Part shown: positions 27,501-41,000 of the stretch, piece after piece
How the letters are laid out: the number at the start of each line of letters is the position of its first letter
How positions within the stretch are numbered: position 1 is the first letter of the stretch
From: Strongylocentrotus purpuratus
Lineage: Eukaryota > Echinodermata > Echinoidea > Camarodonta > Strongylocentrotidae
Reading direction: 5' to 3'
DNA: 64,000 nucleotides
NCBI RefSeq assembly: GCF_000002235.5
Contig: NW_022145611.1
Location: 17,457,633 to 17,521,632, forward strand
Position numbers and translations under genes: made by a program
Notes under the pieces: generated by a model
Databases searched by the model: none
The model's input: only the letters and a program-made list of their open reading frames with translations
Told to the model about the DNA's origin: nothing

Positions 27501-30500
27501 AGGTCAAGGGTCACAGAGGTCAACTTATGAAATTCCATACATTGAGATTGTTATCATGATATCTCAAGAACCACTGGAGATTTAAACTTCAAACTTAGTG
27601 ATAGTGTGTATCACTATAGGAAAACAGTCTTATTACATTTTGGAGCACGTAGGTCAAAGGTCAAGGGTCATAGAGGTCAACTTATGAAATTCCATACATT
27701 GAGATTGTTATCATGATATCTCAAGAACCACTGGAGATGTAAAAACTTCAAACTTAAGGATAGTATGTATCACCATAGGAAGACGATCTGATTAGATTTT
27801 GGAGCACGTAGGTCAAAGGTCAAGGGTCACAGAGGTCAACTTATGAAATTCCATACATTGAGATTGTTATCATAATATCTCAAGAACCACTGGAGATTTA
27901 AACTTCAAACTTAATGATAGTGTGCATCACCATAGGAAGACAATCTGATTAGATTTTGGAGTACGTAGGTCAAAGGTCACAGGTCACAGAGGTCAACTTA
28001 TGAAATTCCTTGTATTGAGTTTGTTAGCGCGATATCTCAAGAACCATTTGAGATTTAAACTTCAAACTTAAGGATAGTATGTATCACCATAGGAAGACGA
28101 TCTGATTAGATTTTGGAGCACGTATGTCAAAGGTCAAGGGTCACAGAGGTCAACTTATGAAATTCCATACATTGAGATTGTTATCATGATATCTCAAGAA
28201 CCACTGGAGATTTAAACTTCAAACTTAGTGATAGTGTGTATCACTATAGGAAAACAATCTTATTACATTTTGGAGCACGTAGGTCAAAGGTCAAGGGTCA
28301 TAGAGGTCAACTTATGAAATTCCATACATTGAGATTGTTATCATGATATCTCAAGAACCACTGGAGATGTAAAAACTTCAAACTTAAGGATAGTATGTAT
28401 CACCATAGGAAGACGATCTGATTAGATTTTGGAGCACGTAGGTCAAAGGTCAAGGGTCACAGAGGTCAACTTATGAAATTCCATACATTGAGATTGTTAT
28501 CATAATATCTCAAGAACCACTGGAGATTTAAACTTCAAACTTAATGATAGTGTGCATCACCATAGGAAGACAATCTGATTAGATTTTGGAGCACGTAGGT
28601 CAAAGGTCAAGGGTCACAGAGGTCAACTTATGAAATTCCATACATTGAGATCGTTATCGCGATATCTCAAGAACCACTGGAGAATTTTCACTTCAAACTT
28701 AATGATAGTATGTATCACCATATCATAATATCTCAAGAACCACTGGAGATTTAAACTTCAAACTTAATGATAGTGTGTATCACCATAGGAAGACAATCTG
28801 ATTAGATTTTGGAGCACGTAGGTCAAAGGTCAAGGGTCACAGAGGTCAACTTATGAAATTCCATACATTGAGATTGTTATCATGATATCTCAAGAACCAC
28901 TGGAGATTTAAACTCCAAACTTGTTTAAATTGCTCTATGGCGGAGGCATCATTTTCGACTGCACGCAGTCAAAATTCCATCTAGTTTAACATTTCTTTTG
29001 AAGAGTTGCGATTGATCCAAATTAATTGCAAGTCCTCCCAACAATCGCAAGTTTGCAGTCTGGCATCTCTTATTTAAATATTTGTGACTGATATCGTTCG
29101 CAAATAAGTTGCAATTATTATCAACTCTTTCTAAGATGGGGCCTATACCTCACAGCAACCAATGATGCCTATTTGATATAAGATCAATCGATCAGAATAG
29201 CTTTTAGATGGTGTCTTTCTTGATGCAATTGCGTGACCAGTACTTAACCTCATCTTTGACCTTTAACCCCAGCTGGAGGTAATGCTCTCACCAATGGAGA
29301 TGACAGCGATATGGAGGACGAGGATGGGGACGAGGATGAGGATGATGAGGAGAACGAAGATGATGAGGAGAACGAAGATGAGGATGAAGATGCAGACATG
29401 GATGAAGATGCAGACATGGATGAGAACGGTGATGGAGAGGATGATGATGAGGAGGAGGAGGACATGGATCATGATGGAAGCCAGGAGAATGGAGAAGTCA
29501 CAAAAGATGACAAAGCAAAGAAAGATGAACCAGCAAGTAAGGATGATTGAGCCATTTGCATGGTTGGAGACAGCTGCTTAATTAATGTAACACAGGAGCA
29601 CACTGTTTCTCCATACAGAGTTAATCTGGCGATCACACTCAAAATAAACACAAACCAAACTTAAATTTTCAATTTAATGCTGAATATATGTTGTGAAGTG
29701 AGCCCTCAATACTCAGTATTTAAAACAACCTTTAACAATATGTTTCAAATGTGTTTTAAATCATGTTTTTAAACAATCATCCATTCTCGTCTTTTCCATA
29801 TCAGAGGTGGAGCCATTCAACAAGACCAGTAATGTCGACCTGTCAGCAAAGGACTCTAGAGGGCGCACTGTCATCCATCACATGATGCGTACTTGTGACT
29901 ATGGCACTTACCAGAACGAGGCCATGCTGAAGCTGTTCCATGAGTTGGGGGTTCCCCTTGATACCAAGGACAGCGAAGGGAAGTCCCCACTGGACTATGC
30001 TTTGGAAGCGGGCTCATACATCATGGCAGAGCTGTTACAGAGTTTGCAGGGCATCAAGAAACCTCAGATGGTATGCTCATGTTATGTACTCAGTGTATTG
30101 CAAGGGATGCCAATTCACAGGCCCGTACACCTCTCTGTTTCACTCTTTTTCAGTTGAAATGTGTGCGAAGATAGCATTAAATACACGGCTAAGACACATG
30201 CACTGTGCAAACTCTTTGATTGGAAAAGGAATATTTGTACAACAAAATGCATTTTGACTGGCATACTTTTACCAACATTGCCCTGTTCAAGATTCACAGA
30301 CTGTATGTGGTATGTAGAATAAATCCTGATTGCTTGCTTCAGGTCATGGTTGAAATTATAGCTCTAATTGATCTTGATGCTGTATTAGCTCCTTGACTTC
30401 ATCTCATCATGCCATACTTCCAACATTACCTTGGGGCAATAGTTTCAATCATTGTTTCTCAAAGTTTTAATACCGATATTAAAAAATAATACTGCATTTT

Positions 30501-33500
30501 CTATACAGCAAACTCCTACCTTGAAGAAGAGTACTTGGACAGACGGCTATAACTGGGCACGGGAGCCCGTCTACTTCAGGGACGATGCCAAGGCACTGCT
30601 CACCAAAGTCAAAGAGGAGAATGAGAAGAACCTAGAGGACCTGCCAAAGTACCCCAAACCAAAGGTTGACGAAGATAGTCAGGTCAAGGAAGCCGGGTAT
30701 GTAATTTGATAATAATAATAATAATAACTAGAAATTTAATTCGTCACGAAGACGAATAAGGTGGTCTGTCTTCAAGTCTTATAATAGATTATAATATTTA
30801 CTATATTGAAAAAGGGAGAAGTTATATAGACATGTAAACAATGATGATTATGATGATGATCTTGATAGTAGTGATTATGATGAGGATGATTATCATCATT
30901 ATGATAATGAACATGAGCGTGATTCTGACATCTTATCGGAAAAATGAGGGGTGATTTAGATAACATATAGTGTCAGCGACAACATACTCAAATTTGGGAG
31001 AAAACTGTTGAATAACAACCGAGATACTGGTCAAAACACATTGTCATGCAGATTCATGTTTTGAAAAAAGTGACCTCCCATAGACATAACACGCACATAT
31101 GACAAATTATGCATTGTCGCCTTTAATCGAATATTAAACTATGATGACGTCATCCAAATGAAAAATAAATGGCATAATTTTAATAGAGAATTATCTCAGC
31201 TACAACATATCCAAATCTGGGAGAAAATCGATCATCGATAAGTGAGATAATATCAATTAAACAAAGACAAAAATGACGTCATCAACAAAATACATTTGTT
31301 TGAGTTTAGATGCCAATATGATGACTTTGTTTCACTTTGTACGAGTCAGGGTGGTATGAAATCATATCTCCAACTCATGCTTTCTCCAACCACGATATAA
31401 AAATTGGAGGTCGATGGACTATCTGAAGAGCTATTTCGATTTTTAAAATGGCATGTTTTTGATCAAATTTGCATTATATTGCCCATAGCAGTACGCGCGG
31501 ATTTTGAACTTTGACGCGCGCTCACGGCCTTATGAAAGGTCAAGGGTGACTGAAATTAATGTAAATTGTCATTTACAGTAAGAGGAATCTAAATCATGTA
31601 AAAAATTTGAATTTGACCTTTTCCGCGCAACGCGCGCGGAGACACGTACGGACGGAATATTTTGAAATGCTTAAAATGACTTGATTCGTACTCTTCTTTA
31701 ATAGTTAAGTGATTTTGAGCATTTTAAAATTTTGACGCGCGCGTACGTGCGCGTCATGACCTTTATGTGACCTTTGATGAAATGACTTGTTGACCCTTGA
31801 CCTGAAGTATATGTGATATGAATATGAATGACCTTTGCTTATGCATCATGAAGATATGATGGATAATGGGATTTCACAAAATGGCGCCTGGATGACGTCA
31901 CGATGATTTGATGACCTTGAAAATGTTCCTGTCACGTCTTATGACAATGACCTATGACTGTGCCGAAATTGAACGACTTTGACTAAACTGATCTTGAGTT
32001 ATCCTCTGAACAAAAAAGGGGGGAGAAATAAATAAAAATAAATAATAATAATAATAATAAATAAAGAAAGAAAATTCTGACGAAAACAATAGGTGGTCTG
32101 TTGATAACAGACCACCTAATTATATTCTGGGTTTATATAGCATTTAATACATTAATGATATCTCTAAGCGCTTGGCATGTATATTATTACCCTGGTCATC
32201 AGATTCAGGCTTGCCCGCATACATTCTATGCACATTCACCACTCCCTGAGGAACTTTCTACTGCATTATTTTGAATCCTAATGGGTATCCATTTAACACC
32301 CGGGTGGAGAGAAGCAATGTAGATAAGATGCTTGCTTAAGGACATAAGAATGGTAGAATGGTTAGATGTCTTGGTAAGTTGTATTTAGTATTTACTGTGG
32401 TAAAAGATCATCATGATAACTTTATGAAAAGATTTATTTTATGCGAGGTGAAGTGGTAGAGAGGTAAGAATATATTCTCGTGATGATTTCTACGGATCCA
32501 ACATTTGTTTTACCGACGATTGCTCCAGGCTTTATTTTGTTAGTAATACAGGGTTAGAGTTAAGATTGGAAATGTGTTTTATGTTGGATTTAGACTTATA
32601 GTTAGGGTCAGGTGAAGTGTCGGGTCCAGGGTTAAAGCCAGCAATGTGGTTAGTGCAGGAGATTGACCTTGGAGCATCATCACCAGAGCAACTGCTTTCC
32701 AATCCAAGACATACATGTATAACGCTTGAATCCTTGGATACAATATTCCCTTTTTATACAATGCCTACTAAGATTCTTGCAACCTCATTGGTCAATTCTT
32801 GATCGTCAATTCTTGATCACATGACATGCGCTAAAAGTACCATTGAACGGCATCATTGACGCGGAGTGCAATTTCGTTTGATGCTTTCGCACCATTGCAC
32901 TCTGACGTCACTAACGATGTACAAAGTATATGGTGAGCTAAGTGACGTCAGAGTGCAATGGTGCGAAAGGATCAAACGAAATTGCACTCCGCGTAACAAT
33001 AAACATAAAGGTTTGTACGCGCGGCGCATGGTACGCGCATGGTTTGCTTCATAAATTGAAAACAAACAAAAATCGCTGAGATTTAGGCCTAGGAAAACTG
33101 TTTTAAGCCCGTTAACGTCCGAGGTGTTGTATAAAACAAATAGTGAATGGTCTTTATTCGTGCAATGGAACAATATTTTGCATTCGGTGAAAGATGAGAC
33201 ACTCCATTCAACTCGGCTGCGCCTCATTGAATATAGCGTCTCTTATCTTTCACCTCGTGCAAAATCTTGTACCATTGCCCTCATGACCATTCACTATTTG
33301 TATACTGACAAAGTGCATTGTCTCTCTTGATTCAGAACATTGTAAAATGGTACCTGGTAGGACGGGGTCCCCTGGAAATAGTATAAGCACTGAAATGGTA
33401 GTGTAGCCGATGTCAGTAGTACTGGAATCCCTTGCTGTTTGCAGGTACATGATGGAGCACGTACAAGAATCCAGTATACATTATACTAGCACATTATACC

Positions 33501-33699
33501 TCTCTCGTTCAGTGATGTCTTTGACCTCCTAGTGAATGTTTTTGATGCCTTTATTATAGTAATGTTAATGTGCACAACTTGGGTAATCAGTGTGGTTGGA
33601 ATATTCTGGTGACTTAGTAAATGAAAAACTTTGTATATTTATCCCTTCTGAAAAAGCTAAAATGTATCTAACTTATACAGTAGGCTTGCGGGTGCACCA

Positions 33700-33741
<42 letters not shown>

Positions 33742-36700
33742 GGAGTCCTGAAAAGGACTCTGACTCGGTAATCTTTCTTGGGGGTGTGTAGTCCTGAAAA
33801 GGACTGTTTGTTATTTTTTTCAGGACTACACACCCCAAGAAAGATTACAGAGTCAGAGTCCTTTTCAGGACTCCTCAATCCTCTCTCTCTCTCTCACACA
33901 TGGTGCACCCGCAAGCCTACTGTATATCTACATCACAATGCAAGCCGACACTTACAAGCAGTATCTAACTTAATGGTGAATAAAATAATAATTTAATGAT
34001 CATAACAATCATGCTTTTTCTCCTTCTTTACAGTGAGGTGTTGATGGATACAGAACAAGACATTCCATATGATCTATTGATGACCAAAACTGATATTCGA
34101 TACGGCCAGTACGGCATGAATAACTTCTACAAGATGCAGGTTCGTTTGTCTCCTACTCGCCCTCTTGTAAATGCCAATTCAAAGTAAAGTTAACTTCCTA
34201 CTTCCTGTATCTATCTTTGGTACCGATAGGGTTGATGATATTCGTGTATGATGATCAAGGCCGTATTTCTCAAAGATATCAGAGGTGCATTTGACTTGTG
34301 TTGGTGTTCTTATGATGGTCATAAAGACGGGTAGTGTAGTTGGAGTGGATTATCATGATGTGTATCCACTGTAACAGTTTTCTAAATGTATGCATCCCTT
34401 TTCATGCACCTTTGAAAGATAGATTTGGGATTGTGGTGCTAGCAGTATTTACCAAAATTGTTGCAGCTTTAAGTAATTTGCTGTGATTGCCTGTATTGTA
34501 TGATTTAATTAAACAAACTGCTGAATCAACCATATTTCTTTTTCTAGGTTATCTTTGCCAAAGGGAAAGACATGTACATATTGCTGACGAGATGGGGGCG
34601 TATCGGGGACTCGGGCCAGTTCCAACGAACCCCCTTCGGCACCAAAGAGGATGCCGTGACAGAGTTCTGCAAGATCTTCAAGGCGAAGAGTGGCAATGCA
34701 TGGTCCCAGGTCAAAGAGTGAGTATCTGTTTGGTCTTTAAAGGCATCGTTTAAAAATGTTAAATCTGAGATGCATGGCCCTATGTGTTATCAGTGTCTGT
34801 GACATGGTGTAATATTGAAGCCCTAAAAAAAATATGATTGCAGTATGAGCTAAATCCAGGATTTTGTTTCAGAATCACAGGTACTTGTAATTGAGATGGC
34901 GGATGTCATGGATAGCAATTGATAAGAACCTGGAATGATTGGAATAGGTGCACTGGAACTGGGAAAAAAGGCTTCAATAATTTATCTTGAGGTTACCCAT
35001 AGATTCCTTTTCAAATCTCTCACAGATCCTCAAACAATTCCCATTTCCAACATTCTTTTGACAGTACTTGACACAGTAATTACCTGAACTACTATACTTT
35101 TGAAGACTGTTTGGTAGTATGCAGTCAAAAAATACATAGATAGGACACTTGTAGGAGCAGAGAGTGATTGAGCTCTTGAAATTTGAAAAGAGTTCTGGTA
35201 AACTGAGAAGAAAAAAAGATTTCTGGAGTCAGAATGATGCAATGCATTAAAATCACTACAAGAAATACTCCCATTTACAGTAACAAAGTGGTAGTAATTA
35301 AGACTCGATATAAGCATGGGTGCTACAGATGGTGAATCTGTATCTTGTTTTACATTTCATATGATTCTAAGTGGTAATAATTCAAGAGATCTTTGTCTTT
35401 GTGCGCAGGTTCTCCAAGCATCCTGGGAAGTACAACCTGGTCAGAACAGACCCCTACTTTGATAGGAGAACCGTGAAGAATGTAGAGTTTAACCTCAAGT
35501 CAGAGAAACCATCCAAACTGCACCCAGGGACACAGCAGTTACTTCAAACACTCGTGAGTACAGTCTGCTTTCTATGTGGAGGGGTTTTTACAGGAACCAA
35601 TCACCCAAAATCTAATTTGAATATCTTTAGGAGATGTAATATCAATTCACCCCCAAGTATCTGATCTGAGCAATTATAATCTGTTATACGGTTTATTATT
35701 AGTTTGTTAACTTTAATTTGTTTATTGTTTGTATTTGAAATGTTAGTAGTGAATCTTTTTGTGCACCTTGAGTGCCATTATAGGCAGATATGTGCCCTAT
35801 ACAAATCTTAAATTATTATTATTACTATTAATGCTTGTTTTGCACATTACCATTTTCTGTTTACACGTTTGTGTATTTGTATGTGTTCCCAATTTGCACT
35901 GCATGTGTGTGAGATAGGACAATATATCATGAATATTTGTCAGGCCATTTTACACAGCATCCTTAGAAAAATCCAAGGTTTTGTCTTGAAGGAGGAGTAC
36001 GTGGCAGACTACCACATGGTGGGCATTTCACAAAACTTGTCATCAGTGACAGATGACAGGTTTTGTTATAAGCTACTGAAATCCTTGCTTCTGATTGGTT
36101 ATCAGCAGATTTGTCACTGATTTTTGTCATTTGTCATTGAAAAAAGGCTTTGTGAAACGCCCCCCTGCTGTCATTGAGAGAGTAGGCAAAATATGTATAC
36201 TGAAATGCAAAGCTCAGATACCAGATATGAACATTAATGCCTTGTACTTTCATTCTTGTGTTGTAGACTTCACCAGGCATGTTGAAACATGCAATGAAGG
36301 ACTGCGGAGCATCAGAGAAATTCCTTCCCTTTGGCCACTTACAAAGGGATGTCTTAGACCAAGCATCTAAAAAACTACAAGCAATTCAGTGAGTGGGACT
36401 AGTTGTATTTTAATTTAAATCTTATTAATGCATACATAATAGATTAATACAAAATATATGAAAATGTATGATATGAAATCTCTCCCTTTTCTAAACTCCA
36501 TGACTGAAAACATGAAAATCAAATGCACAACATTTTAATCTGTAATTAGAATTACAACATTTTAATCTGTAATTAGAATTACAACATTTTAATCTGTAAT
36601 TAGAATTACAACATTTTAATCTGTAATTAGAATTACAACATTTTAATCTGTAATTAGAATTACATGGTATTCCATATACTTGTACTTGAAATAGCAAAAG

Positions 36701-37211
36701 GAAAAATTGCCATAAAATTAAGATTGATAAGGAAATTCAATTTAATGAATGTAAAAGCTGAGCTTTCAGATATTTTTTTTTGAGAAAGGGGAGGGAGATT
36801 AAATGTTTTGGCAATCATGATGAAATCTTGTCCTATATGTTATCTCTTTAATTTTTGCTCTTGTCTGTTCTTGTTCATATCTCTAGGGAACTCATCAAGA
36901 AGTTAGAGAAGACTGCAGCTGTTAATCAAAAGATTGAAATATATGACAAGGTAAATATGATCAAGTTATCATTGAAGGGCAATTCAATTTGTGAAACAAG
37001 TCGAGTTGTTTGCAAGCAGAACAATTTGAGGATTTGTTTTGTGAATGTTTGAGTGGAATCGGTCAAGTAGTAATAAATAAATCTATGCAAATCTTGATTT
37101 GATGAATTGAAAATTTGATTGTTGGCCTATTTACCTGTAAAGATTGATGGTTCGAGAGAGGAAGGAAATGTCACTTCTTCTATCTGCCTCTCAAATTATT
37201 GTCAGCTCCTT

Positions 37212-37283
<72 letters not shown>

Positions 37284-37987
37284 TACCTTGGATATTTAAT
37301 GTTAAAAAATTATTTGCCTCTGTTTGACATTAAGATGAAGAATCCATATTGGGACATGTGTTTAGTGGTGCTGTACAGCAGTTGAGGAACATTGACAAAC
37401 AAATGACTCTTCTGGGTCAATTTGATCTTTTCCTGAGGACCAAAATGTTGAAAAATTGGATTTAAAGCTATTAATTGATGTGCTCTTCACAACTACAGAG
37501 GAGATATTGTTCCATTCATTGGTACATCTCTGAAAAAAGGAGCCATGTCTAAGCTTTGAGTAGACTTGCTTCTTAGCGATCTTGTATCGATGGCCATGGG
37601 TTCTACTATCATCTACATCTTTTTGTTTCGTCTAATTTTCAGATGGCTTCATTGAGTTCCGACTTCTACATGCTGGTACCCAACGACTCCTTCACCCACC
37701 AGGGCATGGAGCCTATCAATGATGCAGACACTGTACAAACCTTGATGCAGAATCTAGCTGATATGGCAGACTTGGAGCTGACCGGCAACTTCATGCTCGG
37801 TGCACAGCATAGGGTCTCAGGTCAGTTTATTGCTGCCAAAGGTCATTTGAAGACTAAAAGAATTGATACAGGATGCATTGGATGTATTCTTGTAAAAAAT
37901 GTACTCCATTTTAAAGATTCATATTTCTCGTTAATGTTTCTTCATTTGATATAATCTGTTTGACTATTGATGTGCATTGTGTATGTT

Positions 37988-38027
<40 letters not shown>

Positions 38028-41000
38028 TTGAGATTAATTTTGATAAATTTAAATAGCGCCTACGACTGGACAATGGTAGCTGCGACCATGAAAATCTCAG
38101 AATATTATGTAGTTTTAATATATAATTTCTAAACAGAAATAGCTAATCTGTCAATTTTAATCAAGAAATGTTGTTTTATAGCTTAATTAATATCTTGACC
38201 TTGAGAGGGAGCTATATACAACATAAAGAGTTTATTATTTACAATTTCATAACTTTAGACTTGATTTTAACCTCGACAACGATCACTGAATATTGTAGGA
38301 TTGCATATGCTTCCAATATGTTCATTTGAACCAAATTCATGACCCCATGATAAAACTAGTTTTTATCAGCTGAATTGATATACGTCTGTGCCATGTGGGT
38401 GTTAAGGAGACATATATATTGAGGTTGACTGGTTATATCTCTTACTTGTGTCTGTCTGTCTTTCTTTCCAGGGTATTGTGTTATCCAATGTATAGAAAGT
38501 AAAAATTCAAGGCCAAGATTCAGCTCAAGTAATTGTCATTGTCTGCATATTTTTCTTATCCATTTAAGTGAAATCATGTTGCCTTAATTGTTACAGATGT
38601 GAACCCATTGGACTACATCTATCGCTGCTTGGACTGTGAGATCGAGCCTCTGGCCGAGGATGATGTCATGGCCCAGCTTATTCTACAGCAGATTCACAAG
38701 ACAAGTGAGTGGTTCTCATCTTGAAGATCTTGTTTTACTTGTTCATAAAAGTCTATTCGATTAAAGCTCCTTTCGGAATATGACGTTAAAAATCACTGAA
38801 GAGATCCAGTCCAGTTATGCAAAACTTCTGAAATTAAATTTTCATCAAGACTTAATATCGGAGGGTTGGGTAGTAACATTAGCCTGTATGTATAATATTA
38901 ATATTTCCTGATCAGTACAACTTGTTCCATTATTAGTATGATATAATAGAGAACTATCTTTGAAATCAGCTTCATTTCTACTATATTTTATGTGTATGTT
39001 ATTGTTTGTTTCCATATTATACACACACACACACACACACATACACACAAAACAAAACATCGCAAAATTTCAATTTTCAGACTCAAGGTCACGAAAGGTC
39101 AAGCGATTCTGTACTGGTGTGTCTGATTTTCGTTCACATGTTGTCAAAAGATAGGAAAGACTGGAGAAAGAATAGGAAGAATTCTGATATAAAAAATGGG
39201 TGTTTAAAAGGACGAGAAGTTTACTTGCTTACTTAAAATGTGTTGTGCTATTTCAGAGGAATATCATGATGTGAATGTGCAGAGGATCTACAGAGTGAGG
39301 AGGAAAGGGGACGAAGATGCCCTAGCATCATGTAAGCTTGACAACCATAAATTGCTATGGCATGGGACTAAGCCCTTCAACATCCTCAGTATTCTCAGGC
39401 GAGGCTTGCTGGTGACACCTATCGGAGTACCTATAACAGGCCAGCGATATGGAAATGTAAGCAACTTAGATTTGCAGTGTCTTGTATCTGTACTTGAGTC
39501 TCTCCTTGTCTCCGCCTCTTTTTCCATCTCACTATATGTATTTGATCCTCTCCCCTCTCTGTGTTTATCTGTTTGTCTCTCTCTTTCTCTCTCACTCACT
39601 CTTACTTCTCCCCTTATTGCTCGTCTCTCCTCTTCCTTATTGCTCTTTTTAAATAAATCACTTTATGTGAATTTTACCCATCCTTTTGAATCCATCTCTC
39701 TTTCTTTCCATGGCTATCTCTTCCATGATTCTTCCAGCTCTTTATCCTCTCCCTGTATCTCACTTTCTCTCTTGTATTTCACTCTCTTTCTCTCACACTC
39801 CCCTCTCATGTAACCTCTTTTAAACCTCATCTATCCTCTCCTTTAACCTTTTAAAGAGCATTTTTTATACACTGTACTTTGGGTTAAATCCATTTGGAAA
39901 TGTGCAAAGTGCTTGCACTACTTGCAATGTAGAATGAACAGTCGGACGGCTGCATGCTCGCTAATAAGCATATCCAGAGTGCGTTATCGTGCGTCTCAAA
40001 CAGCTCGAGGAATAATATCCACAGATGAGAAGTTAGGATATCGTGCGAGAATATTGCAAGGGATGATGTATTTCATTTTCTCGCGCTTTTTTTGAGCAGC
40101 CATGTTTGGGTAATTTGATCACTAGAAAATTCCCTTTCAAACGATTTGAAATGTCAATATATTTCCAATTTTTTTTGTTTTTACAGCACAATGCAATGAA
40201 GTCTCATTTTGAAAAGTTTTCATTCCTAGTTTTGCACCTAAATTTTGTTTCTGTGATCCTGACCCGAAAAAAGAAAAATATATTTTGATATCAATATGTG
40301 TTCAGCAATGTCTGAAATTGCCGAATCAGTTGTCTAATTTGAGGTTCCCCGAAAGGAAATTAGTGAACTCTGTTTCCAAACTTCACATAAAAATCATGTT
40401 TTCACTGGTCTAAAATACGTGAAGGTTCCTCCTTGATAGAGCTTTGGGCGGGCTTCAGCGTAGTGCATACCTGATCATATAGTGTTGTCCCACATATAGA
40501 TTTTGGTGGGCGCATACTATTCTTCAACTTGTAATTTCTTGAAACGAACACTAAATTTCCAAATTCAAACATATCACTGTCCATGGTCAATCTTTTTAAT
40601 TGATAAATACCAATACAATTACATGAAATGGGGTTAAAATGTTGAAATAACGCCATTATTCTTGCCTAGAAAACAGGACCTTGAAGTCATAAGTTCGTTC
40701 ACCTTCAATTGGTTGTTACGTAGGTGATCGGAAATCGTTCAAATCACCAAATAACCTGATCTTCACACCATACAAAGAATGATGTCTAAATTCTCCAAAA
40801 ATATAAAGAGTGATGAGTTTCCTTATTGTTTTATACGTTTTTGTATGCATTCACTTTCATCATAAACTAGATGAAAATAGGGAAAAGGTAAGCTTGTACT
40901 TGATGAAAAATATTTCATAAGGTAATGAATCCAGTTTATTTTTAATTCAGATTAATGAAAGAGCATTTTTTTTCCTCTTCAGTTTGACATGTCATTAATG

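Noticed and set aside
26507-28984. CRISPR-like array or gene cluster
   Set aside because: Repeats are contiguous monomers without unique spacers, in an animal intron, with transposon-like ends.
29250-29581. Ser-rich, Met/Arg-rich and other frames over the acidic exon
   Set aside because: Shadows of the GAT/GAG triplets of exon 30; only the Asp/Glu frame joins both neighbouring exons in phase.
32853-33330. Overlapping open frames on both strands (124, 62 and 68 codons)
   Set aside because: They share peptides only because the DNA is an inverted repeat; no splice context or start support.
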